A stretch of 64,000 bases of DNA. It comes from DAOUEX01 sp034430235 (GTDB lineage: Bacteria; Chloroflexota; Anaerolineae; UBA2200). The stretch covers positions 62,001-126,000 of the forward strand of contig CAYZGO010000003.1 in assembly GCA_964478075.1 (NCBI GenBank), read 5' to 3'. Below the pieces are notes generated by a model. The model did not search any database, had not been told where the DNA came from, and saw only the letters and a list, made by a program, of their open reading frames with translations. Of the stretch, positions 57,854 through 64,000 are shown in pieces. Every line of letters begins with the position of its first letter. The first letter of the stretch is position 1. The position numbers were made by a program, and so were the translations under genes.

Positions 57854-58957
57854 ATGAAGCTCGAAATATACGAGGATATTAATGGCTTCGACGCTCTGCA
57901 AGCGGAATGGAACGCGCTGCTGCAGCGCAGTGCCACCAACGTGCTATTTCTGACCTGGGAATGGCAGCGCGCGTGGTGGAACGCCTTTGGTGAAGGCAAA
58001 AGCCCTTCGGGCTCGAGCCCCTCAGGGCGAAGCCTGCGCTTGCTGGCTATGCGCGACGAGATCGGGCAGCTCAACGCCATTGTGCCGCTCTTCATCCAGG
58101 AGACATCCCTCAATGCGAACGCCCCACTGCCGGATATCAGCGTTGAGCATCCTGCCGTCATGGCCTGCGCGGAGTGTCAGCGGATGGTGCATCTCGTTGG
58201 TGGTACTGAAGTCTCGGACTACCTGGACATCATAGCCCCTACCGAATTCACGCGAGAGGTTTGTGCGACGTTGCTGGACGTCCTCGCTGATATGGAAGAT
58301 TGGCGAATCCTGGATCTGCGCGGCCTGCCGTCGGCATCGCCCACTGTGTTGGCAGTAGCCGAATTTGCTCGCGCACATGGCTGGGATGTGCAACAGGCCA
58401 GGGAAGACGTGTGCCCCGTGCTCGAACTGCCCAGTATATGGGCAGAATACCTTTCGCTAAGGCTGAACAGGAAGCAGCGTCACGAACTGCGCCGCAAGAT
58501 ACGTCGTGCCGAGCAGCGAACGCAGGTTGAAATGCATTGGATGAATGATGCAGACAGTATAGAACAGGGACTGGATATCTTTTTCCAGTTACACAAGGCC
58601 AGCGCTCCCGACAAGGAGGCATTTATGGATGAGCGCATGCAGGGCTTCTTCCGCGCTGTGGCCCACTTTGCTTTGGAAAGGGGCTGGCTGCGCCTGAGCG
58701 TGCTGCGTTTCAACGGACACCCTGTGGCCAGCTACCTCTGCTTTGACTATGGGGACGACAGGCTGGTCTACAACTCGGGCTTTGACCTGTCAGCCTACGC
58801 CGACCTGTCGCCCGGTATCGTCTTGCTGGGCTATCTGATCGATGACGCCATACAGCGCGGCTGCAAGCGCTTCGACTTTTTACAGGGAAGCGAGCGTTAC
58901 AAGTACGACCTTGGTGCGGCGGATACTGAGGTGCTGCGCTTGCTCGTCCGTCGCTAA
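57854..58957 (+). CDS. CelD/BcsL-type GNAT acetyltransferase
   Basis: 367 residues. N-terminal GNAT half: LQAEWNALLQRSATNVLFLT then WEWQRAWWNAFGEG; C-terminal half: LRLNRKQRHELRRKIRRAEQ, FFRAVAHFALERGWLRLSVL, CFDYGDDRLVYNSGFDLSAY and FDFLQGSERYKYDLG, the pattern of the acyltransferase family that acts in cellulose or exopolysaccharide synthesis. It likely transfers an acyl group to a surface glycan or amino sugar. Oddly, residues about 48-58 (KSPSGSSPSGR) are encoded by two small DNA palindromes, suggesting an in-frame repeat insertion. It precedes a methyltransferase gene by 25 bases. Confidence 0.85.
   Translation: MKLEIYEDINGFDALQAEWNALLQRSATNVLFLTWEWQRAWWNAFGEGKSPSGSSPSGRSLRLLAMRDEIGQLNAIVPLFIQETSLNANAPLPDISVEHPAVMACAECQRMVHLVGGTEVSDYLDIIAPTEFTREVCATLLDVLADMEDWRILDLRGLPSASPTVLAVAEFARAHGWDVQQAREDVCPVLELPSIWAEYLSLRLNRKQRHELRRKIRRAEQRTQVEMHWMNDADSIEQGLDIFFQLHKASAPDKEAFMDERMQGFFRAVAHFALERGWLRLSVLRFNGHPVASYLCFDYGDDRLVYNSGFDLSAYADLSPGIVLLGYLIDDAIQRGCKRFDFLQGSERYKYDLGAADTEVLRLLVRR
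57996..58033. repeat. Palindromic sequence inside the acetyltransferase gene
   Basis: AAGCCCTTCGGGCT and GAGCCCCTCAGGGC are adjacent small hairpins with the frame kept open. They encode Ser/Pro/Gly-rich residues in a loop position. Confidence 0.6.
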
Positions 58958-58982
58958 TGGCTGGTAGATAAAGGAAGACTAG

Positions 58983-60203
58983 GTGGAGAAACGCTCTCGC
59001 GGCACGAGGTATCACTACCCTACCATAGACTATCATCAGTTTCAGACGCTCGAGACACGTGTTGCAGACAAGGTCTACAAGTTCGTCTCCAAGCCCGGCA
59101 TCGCTTCCTGGGACACAGTGGACAGCGACACGCCCCTGCTGGCTGACAGCGTTCAATTGCTCCCCGGGCAAGAGATCCTCTGCGTCGGCTGCGGCCACTG
59201 CCTCCTTGGCGCAGTCATCGCCGATCGGTTGCCCGACGCGAAGCTTTGGCTTCTTGATTCGAATGTGGCGGCGGTGAGAGCGGCGCAGCGTACCATGGCC
59301 CTGCATGGGATATCACAGGCCAAGGTGCTGCTGAGCGATGCCTTGTGGGAAGTGCGGGATCGGCAATTTGACCAGGTGCTGATAGACCTGCCGAAGGGCA
59401 AGGCGCTGGTCAATCAACTCATACTGGACGCTTTCCACCTGATCAGCGCAGGTGGACACTTATACCTGGCTGGTGGCAACCGAGAGGGCATCAAGTCCTA
59501 CGGCAGGACAGTTGGCCGTGTGTTCGGAAACGCCAAAGTTGCACGCCTGGGTGGCAGACACCGCGTTATATCGGCAGTCAAACAGACAGACGATATCCCC
59601 AGCCAAATTCTGAACGACCTCAGGCCTGGCTACTACGACTACATCCGCTTCGACGTCAAAGTGCGTGACCAGACTTACAGCGTGGTCTCTAAGCCTGGAA
59701 TCTTCTCCTGGGACCGGGTGGACCCGGGCACGCGCGTTCTCCTTGACCATCTATCAGTTGACGAAGATGACACGATTCTCGACCTAGGAGCAGGGTACGG
59801 CATCGTCGGAGTCGTGGCTGCAACGCTGGCGCCTCGAGGCCACGCCTATCTGGTTGATGCACACATTGCAGCCGTCAGCGCCTCCGAGCGCACCATCGAA
59901 GCCAATGGCATTGGCAACGCGACCGCTCTACTCAGTGACGTCGCCTCAGAAGTGCGCGGCATTGGGTTCGATGTCGTGGTCACGAACCTTCCCTTTCACC
60001 TTGGAATCGAGTCCGAGTATCAAGTAGGCGTGCAGTTCATCAAGGATGCCTACGCTGTGCTTAAAACTGGAGGACGTCTCTGCCTGGTGGCCAACCGCTT
60101 CTTGAAATACGAGCCGCACGTCATCGAGGAGTTCGGCAATTGCCGTACGGTCTACAGTGACAACCGCTACAAGGTGCTTGAGGCGACGAAGGGGAGCCGA
60201 TAG
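58983..60203 (+). CDS. Internally duplicated class I methyltransferase (RsmC/RlmG-like)
   Basis: 406 residues made of two homologous halves: YKFVSKPGIASWDTVDSDTP in the first and YSVVSKPGIFSWDRVDPGTR in the second. The second half has a normal SAM motif (ILDLGAGYGIVGVVAA) and NLPFH, near the NPPFH of rRNA guanine methyltransferases. In the first half the SAM loop is ILCVGCGHCLLG and the substrate motif is IDLPKG, so it is probably catalytically inert and helps bind RNA, as in RsmC and RlmG. GTG start with GGAAG upstream. The RNA target cannot be named with certainty. Confidence 0.85.
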   Translation: MEKRSRGTRYHYPTIDYHQFQTLETRVADKVYKFVSKPGIASWDTVDSDTPLLADSVQLLPGQEILCVGCGHCLLGAVIADRLPDAKLWLLDSNVAAVRAAQRTMALHGISQAKVLLSDALWEVRDRQFDQVLIDLPKGKALVNQLILDAFHLISAGGHLYLAGGNREGIKSYGRTVGRVFGNAKVARLGGRHRVISAVKQTDDIPSQILNDLRPGYYDYIRFDVKVRDQTYSVVSKPGIFSWDRVDPGTRVLLDHLSVDEDDTILDLGAGYGIVGVVAATLAPRGHAYLVDAHIAAVSASERTIEANGIGNATALLSDVASEVRGIGFDVVVTNLPFHLGIESEYQVGVQFIKDAYAVLKTGGRLCLVANRFLKYEPHVIEEFGNCRTVYSDNRYKVLEATKGSR

Positions 60204-60391
60204 GGAAGTCCGAAGTCCTGGCAACCGACGCATTGAGACACTGCGTGGACTGGGACAAGAAGAGATCTGAGAACTCTGGCGTACATTGACGCCACTGCAG
60301 CGAAGCTCAGAACCTCTTGCCAGTTCGCTGCGAAGCAGATACAGGGCCTTTCAGCGAATCGTGTGTTCATACTTCCGTTGCATAAATGGGA

Positions 60392-60413
60392 GCCGTTCTC
60401 AAACGAGAACGGC
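60392..60413. terminator. Hairpin terminator between convergent genes
   Basis: GCCGTTCTC-AAAC-GAGAACGGC lies between the convergent methyltransferase and DUF4139 genes. No long T-run follows on either strand; it may stop transcription from both sides. Confidence 0.6.
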
Positions 60414-60451
60414 CCCCACCATCTCACATCTGGTCCATGTCACGCCCGGCA

Positions 60452-61900
60452 TTACCAGCGATAGCGCACAGTATACTCGATTGTCTTCTCTCCATCGGCC
60501 GGCACATTGAGCCGGTATTCGATCGTACCTGCATCGGTCTTGGTGTAGTCACGTGTAGTCTTCGTGATTTCCCACTCACTCCAGCGGAACATGTGCTCTA
60601 CAACCCGCACCTCAGCCGCCTCATCCTTGTGGTTGCGGATGGTGATTTCGTAACTTTCTTCTATGCTGCGTTCGCCCAGCTTGCGGAAGTCTGTCTGCTT
60701 GCGCTCGCCGATAATGTCAAACGCATCGCCGAGGTACAGCCGCACCTTCTCGTCTTCGGGCGTATGGTCAATACTGTCTTCGCCAATGAACTGCGTGCTG
60801 CCGTCTATATCCTCCTTGTAGACGCGCACAGTGCCTTGGGGCAGTGGTATGCCCAGACCGTTGTCCTCGCTGTTCTCGAACTCTAGCATGACCATCACTT
60901 TCCTGATGCCTGTACTGCCGTAGCTTGGCTCGGTCATGGGAACGTACGAGTAGAAAGGACGCTGCGATGCATCGTAGACAAAGAACTTGGCAGCGGACGC
61001 ACCTGACGCGGTGGTAAACTCGATCTGTTTGGTCTGGCGATCTTTCACTGTGACCAGACGCTGCACTTCGTACAGGTGGTACTCAAAGAAGGCCCGCTCC
61101 TCAACCGGCGGTGTTGTCGGCATGCCAGCGGCGAGCCGTTTCTCAAACACATCCGGATATGCCAGTTCCTCTTGCGCGCGGTGAATCTCACCAGCGATGA
61201 GGTTGAGCTTGGCATCCTTGTAGGTGGCGCCACTGTTGTTGTTCAGAGTGATCCAGCCGTCCAGGTCAATCTCCTCGTCCTCCTTGTCCAACAACAGCAC
61301 ATAGTCAGCCTGCCAGTTGATGCCTTGGGTCATGTAGGTGACCTGGATGTTGTGCGCGCCAGATTTGGCGGCTTCCAACTGCCAAAGCAGTGTAGGCTTG
61401 GTGATCAGGCCCTCGGGCAAGCGGGGAAAGCTAAACTCACGCACCTGATCCAGCTTGATGACCGTGACCTGGCCATTTGCATCCTGCAGGATGACGTCTT
61501 GTGTACCGCTGAGCAGGGTCCCACTGTACTCAGTACCGTCTTCAGTGACCAGCCTGATGTCCTGGTCTACGTACTTTTCCAACAGCTTCTCACTGCCCAC
61601 GATGTCGTACTCATAGTTCTGTTCGAGCACAGTTGTGCCTTCTGGGTCGGTCAGTGAGCGAAAGAGAACAGTGGTCGGGTCAATCAACGCGGCCACGTCC
61701 TGAAAGGCAACTTCGTTGATGCCCAACTCCAGCTCCAACGTGCGTCGCTCCTTGACCAGGGCCAGGTTCTGATTGTAGACGGTCAAGTCCACACCCTTTT
61801 CCTGCGCCTCCAGCCTGGGCTGAGGAGCGCAAGTCACTGTCGCAATCAACAGAACCAGACAGAAGACCAGGGCAACGCGAACGTTCCTACGCTTAAACAT
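60452..61900 (-). CDS. DUF4139 secreted protein
   Basis: 482 residues. A signal peptide (VALVFCLVLLIATVTC) is followed by a family-typical start (VDLTVYNQNLALVKERRTLE), a beta-rich middle with THE-like TYMTQGINWQADYVLLLD and LNNNSGATYKDAKLNLIAGE, and a C-terminal Ig-like part (ITIRNHKDEAAEVRVVEHMF). DUF4139 proteins are exported and widespread, with no assigned biochemical role. The cysteine after the signal lacks a good lipobox, so lipidation is doubtful. AGGAGG stands upstream of the ATG. Single gene, ending near a bidirectional hairpin. Confidence 0.9.
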   Translation of the reverse strand: MFKRRNVRVALVFCLVLLIATVTCAPQPRLEAQEKGVDLTVYNQNLALVKERRTLELELGINEVAFQDVAALIDPTTVLFRSLTDPEGTTVLEQNYEYDIVGSEKLLEKYVDQDIRLVTEDGTEYSGTLLSGTQDVILQDANGQVTVIKLDQVREFSFPRLPEGLITKPTLLWQLEAAKSGAHNIQVTYMTQGINWQADYVLLLDKEDEEIDLDGWITLNNNSGATYKDAKLNLIAGEIHRAQEELAYPDVFEKRLAAGMPTTPPVEERAFFEYHLYEVQRLVTVKDRQTKQIEFTTASGASAAKFFVYDASQRPFYSYVPMTEPSYGSTGIRKVMVMLEFENSEDNGLGIPLPQGTVRVYKEDIDGSTQFIGEDSIDHTPEDEKVRLYLGDAFDIIGERKQTDFRKLGERSIEESYEITIRNHKDEAAEVRVVEHMFRWSEWEITKTTRDYTKTDAGTIEYRLNVPADGEKTIEYTVRYRW

Positions 61901-61957
61901 GCAGTCTACCTCCTTTTGTTATCATTCACAGTACTCACTTAGTTGAGAGAGTGTTTG

Positions 61958-62023
61958 TAGTAGCGACTTCAGTCGCTGCTGAGAAGGATCATTGGGCGAG
62001 AAGGACTGAAGTCATTGCTACTA
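61958..62023. repeat. Dispersed hairpin repeat of TAGTAGCGACTTCAGTC type
   Basis: TAGTAGCGACTTCAGTC and GACTGAAGTCATTGCTACTA are near-complementary arms around a 29-base loop. Non-coding; it sits upstream of the DUF4139 gene and downstream of the epimerase gene. Confidence 0.75.
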
Positions 62024-62096
62024 AATCCTACTTCTTTCAACGCTTCATTGATAGACGCTCTGTGCCTTGCTCTTGTTCCTAGAACCCTGGGCAAAG

Positions 62097-62552
62097 CTAT
62101 CCGTCCTTTCTTGCCCAATCGTACGGAATCTCACTTCCATGAGCCGGCAGGCGGTATTCGTCGGGCTGCTCATAGTTGTACAACTCTGTGGGCACGTTAA
62201 CGATCAGGGTCGTCTCTTCACTGATGCCCTTGAATCCGTGGAATACGCCTTTGGGAATCTTGAGCATGATGGGGTTGAGCCGCCCCATGAAGAATTCGTT
62301 GACTTGGCCGTGGGTGGGAGAATCTTCACGAGCGTCGTATAGAACCACCTTCGCCATGCCCTGGATGCAAATGAAGTGATCTGTTTGGATCCTGTGATAG
62401 TGCCAGGCCTTCACCGCACCGGGATAAACGGCAGTTATGTAGACCTGGCCAAACTTGTCGAACTCTTCCCAATCACTGCGCATCATCTCCATCAGAAAGC
62501 CGCGTTCGTCCGGAATGACACGCAACTTGCGCACCTTGACGCCTTCGATCAT
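62097..62552 (-). CDS. RmlC-like sugar-nucleotide 3,5-epimerase family protein
   Basis: 151 residues, cupin fold: VRKLRVIPDERGFLMEMMRS, VYPGAVKAWHYHRIQTDHF, IPKGVFHGFKGISEETTLIV and TELYNYEQPDEYRLP. It matches the dTDP-4-dehydrorhamnose 3,5-epimerase family, though it is shorter than the ~180-residue RmlC. No other nucleotide-sugar gene is adjacent. ATG start with GGAG seven bases upstream. It may act on a dTDP- or GDP-sugar for surface polysaccharide. Confidence 0.85.
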   Translation of the reverse strand: MIEGVKVRKLRVIPDERGFLMEMMRSDWEEFDKFGQVYITAVYPGAVKAWHYHRIQTDHFICIQGMAKVVLYDAREDSPTHGQVNEFFMGRLNPIMLKIPKGVFHGFKGISEETTLIVNVPTELYNYEQPDEYRLPAHGSEIPYDWARKDG

Positions 62553-62597
62553 GGTTCTTCTCCTTCGTCTAGATTAAGGTTCGGCTACTTCCTTGTT

Positions 62598-62860
62598 TCA
62601 GGTCTCAAGTCGGCGAGGAGCATGCCCACAGCAAGATAAGGCCACAGCCCAGAAGTGCCACCTGGTCAGGCGCTCTCCAAGTTGACCAAAGAGAAGGAGT
62701 AGCACTGCTGCAGCCAATGCAAAACGGAGGCATAGAAAAGCATAGACCGGAAATCGTGACACGGATTGCTTGACCAGCACGAAGGTGCTGCCCCAGATCA
62801 AAGCCACCAGCAACAGTAGCGCGTCAGCCTGCCATTGCCGTGGCCCAGAAACCCGTTTTC
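62598..62860 (-). pseudogene. Truncated EamA/DMT-family transporter
   Basis: A minus-strand frame reads ADALLLLVALIWGSTFVLVK then VYAFLCLRFALAAAVLLLLF, the first two or three helices of EamA drug/metabolite transporters, then ends abruptly after HFWAVALSC. EamA proteins have about ten helices, so most of the gene is missing. No credible start exists: the upstream part is the dispersed repeat at 62885-62940, which may have caused the break. Confidence 0.7.
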
Positions 62861-62884
62861 TCCACTCGTTCCCGCACAAGCCAG

Positions 62885-62940
62885 TTTGCCCTGTCCGAGG
62901 ACGACCGGACTGAAGTCGGCACAGGTGCAGGCAAGAAAAC
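62885..62940. repeat. Dispersed foldback repeat, copy 3
   Basis: TTGCCCTGTCCGAGGACGAC then CGGACTGAAGTCGG is the same core as copy 2 (57721-57764); GCACAGGTGCAGGCA matches copy 1. It lies at the broken end of the EamA remnant. Confidence 0.7.
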
Positions 62941-62955
62941 GGGTTCCTCTGCCCC

Positions 62956-64000
62956 TCAACTTTTGAGCTCATCGCGCACCGTGCGATAGAGTTCCTGGGC
63001 ACCAAGTTCCTTCAAGGTGTAGCAAGGCGCACTCATCTTGTCAGCCAGTCCCTGTGCCAGGCCACGGTCCAGGGACTCGTGCTCAGTATTGATGACCACG
63101 GCGCGTATGCCACTGCGCTTGATCAGTCCCGCCACGCGGAGTGCCTCTTCGCGTGGGGGCAGGCCACTCATCGAGACATTGCCTGCGCCATCCGTAAGCA
63201 GAATAAGGAGCGGCATCACTTCCGGATTCTTGCGGCGCTCGCGGACAAAGACTTGGTGAGCCAGGAGCAAACCCGCCGAGAGAGGTGTCTTGCCGCCTAC
63301 CGGTATGTCCTGCAACACCTTTCGGGCTAGTTTGACACTGGAAGTGGGTTGCAACAGGAGATTGGCACTATCCTTCTGAAAAGTGATCAAGCCAACTTGA
63401 TCGCGCTTCTGATACGCATCGAGAAGGAGGGATAAGATGGCCCCCTTCGTAGCCTTCATGCGCTCTGCTGCAGCCATAGACCAACTGACGTCAACGACGA
63501 AGAGTACGAGATTAGCAGCACGGCGGATGCGAACCTTGCGCCGCAGATCAGACGCTGCTATAGCCAGCGCAGCACCCTCGTGGTGACGGTGTATCTGGTA
63601 CGGAGCCGCCTGGCGAAAAGTGGCGTCAAAGGCAATGTCTGCGAATTCCCCTTCGGCATCACAACTGCTGACGTAACGCCCGCGTTTCCGATTGGTTCTG
63701 GTGAAGTTGCGCTTGCCATGGCCTTGGCGGACCATGCGATCAAGGGGAGTTGCCAGACGACGGGGGCGAAACGCGGGGCCGGTTTCCACAGGCGTGTCCG
63801 CGCTCCGGATATAGGAGAGTGGCATCCCATCAGCACGATGGCCCATCAATGGGACGCCGACACCTGGCATTACTACTCCTTGTGGCTCAACCTCGGGTGC
63901 GTTTTTTTTTACTGCCTCAGGCGGCGACTGGGCCTCAGCGTCAACGGGCACAGCGGTGCGAGCCATCTCCAGCCGCTGTTCGAGCCGCTCGAATCGCGAT
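62956..64000 (-). CDS. VWA-domain protein of magnesium/cobalt chelatase D type (partial, runs off right edge)
   Basis: The frame is open to the right edge (SRFERLEQRLEMARTAVPVD upstream of the first ATG at 63966), so the start is probably outside; an AAA domain may precede it. The visible 347 residues have a Pro-rich acidic linker, a basic motif FTRTNRKRGRYVSS, and a C-terminal VWA domain. The MIDAS residues are in LFVVDVSWSMAAAERM (DxSxS), GGKTPLSAGL and LLTDGAGNVSMSG. It matches the C-terminus of BchD/ChlD subunits of metal chelatases. No chelatase H or tetrapyrrole gene is in view, so a general MoxR/VWA role is also possible. Confidence 0.82.
   Translation of the reverse strand, partial: SRFERLEQRLEMARTAVPVDAEAQSPPEAVKKNAPEVEPQGVVMPGVGVPLMGHRADGMPLSYIRSADTPVETGPAFRPRRLATPLDRMVRQGHGKRNFTRTNRKRGRYVSSCDAEGEFADIAFDATFRQAAPYQIHRHHEGAALAIAASDLRRKVRIRRAANLVLFVVDVSWSMAAAERMKATKGAILSLLLDAYQKRDQVGLITFQKDSANLLLQPTSSVKLARKVLQDIPVGGKTPLSAGLLLAHQVFVRERRKNPEVMPLLILLTDGAGNVSMSGLPPREEALRVAGLIKRSGIRAVVINTEHESLDRGLAQGLADKMSAPCYTLKELGAQELYRTVRDELKS

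Noticed and set aside
62956..64000. Complete VWA protein starting at 63966
   Set aside because: The frame stays open beyond that ATG to the window edge with plausible coding sequence, so the gene is treated as partial.

Overview
The window reads as a chromosome segment of a moderately GC-rich bacterium, most likely a member of the Chloroflexota (Anaerolineae-like). This is inferred from a fused glycyl-tRNA synthetase, Thr/Pro-rich linkers in secreted proteins, DUF3048 and DUF4139 proteins, a long coiled-coil insertion in RpoC, and many dispersed hairpin repeats. No rRNA is present and the assignment is not proven. Housekeeping genes (rpoD, dnaG, ppdK, glyQS, recO, rpoC, a class A PBP) alternate with accessory blocks.

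Layout. 1-3.7 kb (minus): an ECF sigma factor, a membrane-anchored partner, a DppB-type permease, and a DppC-type permease fused in frame to an M28 peptidase that runs off the left edge. 4.1-11.6 kb: M42 aminopeptidase, three tandem 97-bp repeats, a Fur-family regulator, a GH38 alpha-mannosidase and an MrfA/YprA-like helicase. 11.6-12.85 kb (minus): a thioredoxin, FmdB and CsoR/CstR-type repressor operon, with a strong promoter overlapping a perfect CsoR-type operator.

13.27-21.44 kb: an apparent genomic island inserted in a tRNA-Asn gene. An intact tRNA-Asn lies at the right end and a 50-nt copy of its 3' half lies at the left end in the same orientation. Inside, all on the minus strand, are a STAND-like ATPase with TPR repeats, a winged-helix protein carrying a long in-frame Thr/Pro minisatellite, a frameshifted HExxH protein, and two small hydrophobic-segment proteins. 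No integrase is visible. It is a candidate conflict or defence module.

21.5-37.1 kb: rpoD and dnaG, a giant secreted protein with a glycosidase-like domain inserted inside a DUF11 fold, ppdK, glyQS, a membrane dipeptidase and a DUF3048 lipoprotein. 37.5-46.2 kb (plus): a bacterial microcompartment locus behind its own promoter. It encodes an RpiB-like isomerase, deoxyribose-phosphate aldolase, CoA-acylating aldehyde dehydrogenase, a PduS-like flavo/Fe-S protein, a class II aldolase, one BMC-H, two BMC-T (one PduT-like) and three BMC-P shell proteins. The inferred chemistry is cleavage of (deoxy)pentose phosphates to acetaldehyde-type aldehydes, conversion to acyl-CoA inside the shell, and NADH re-oxidation through the PduS/PduT pair. 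This resembles the sugar-phosphate-utilising BMC class. A four-helix-bundle (S23-type) gene flanked by inverted heptamer arrays interrupts the operon.

46.6-64 kb: recO, a decayed O-antigen-ligase fragment, an IS-end remnant, then rpoC without rpoB beside it. These are followed by a class A penicillin-binding protein, an HDAC-like deacetylase, a CelD-like acetyltransferase, a duplicated methyltransferase, a DUF4139 protein, an RmlC-like epimerase, a truncated EamA transporter and a VWA/Mg-chelatase-D-like protein that runs off the right edge.
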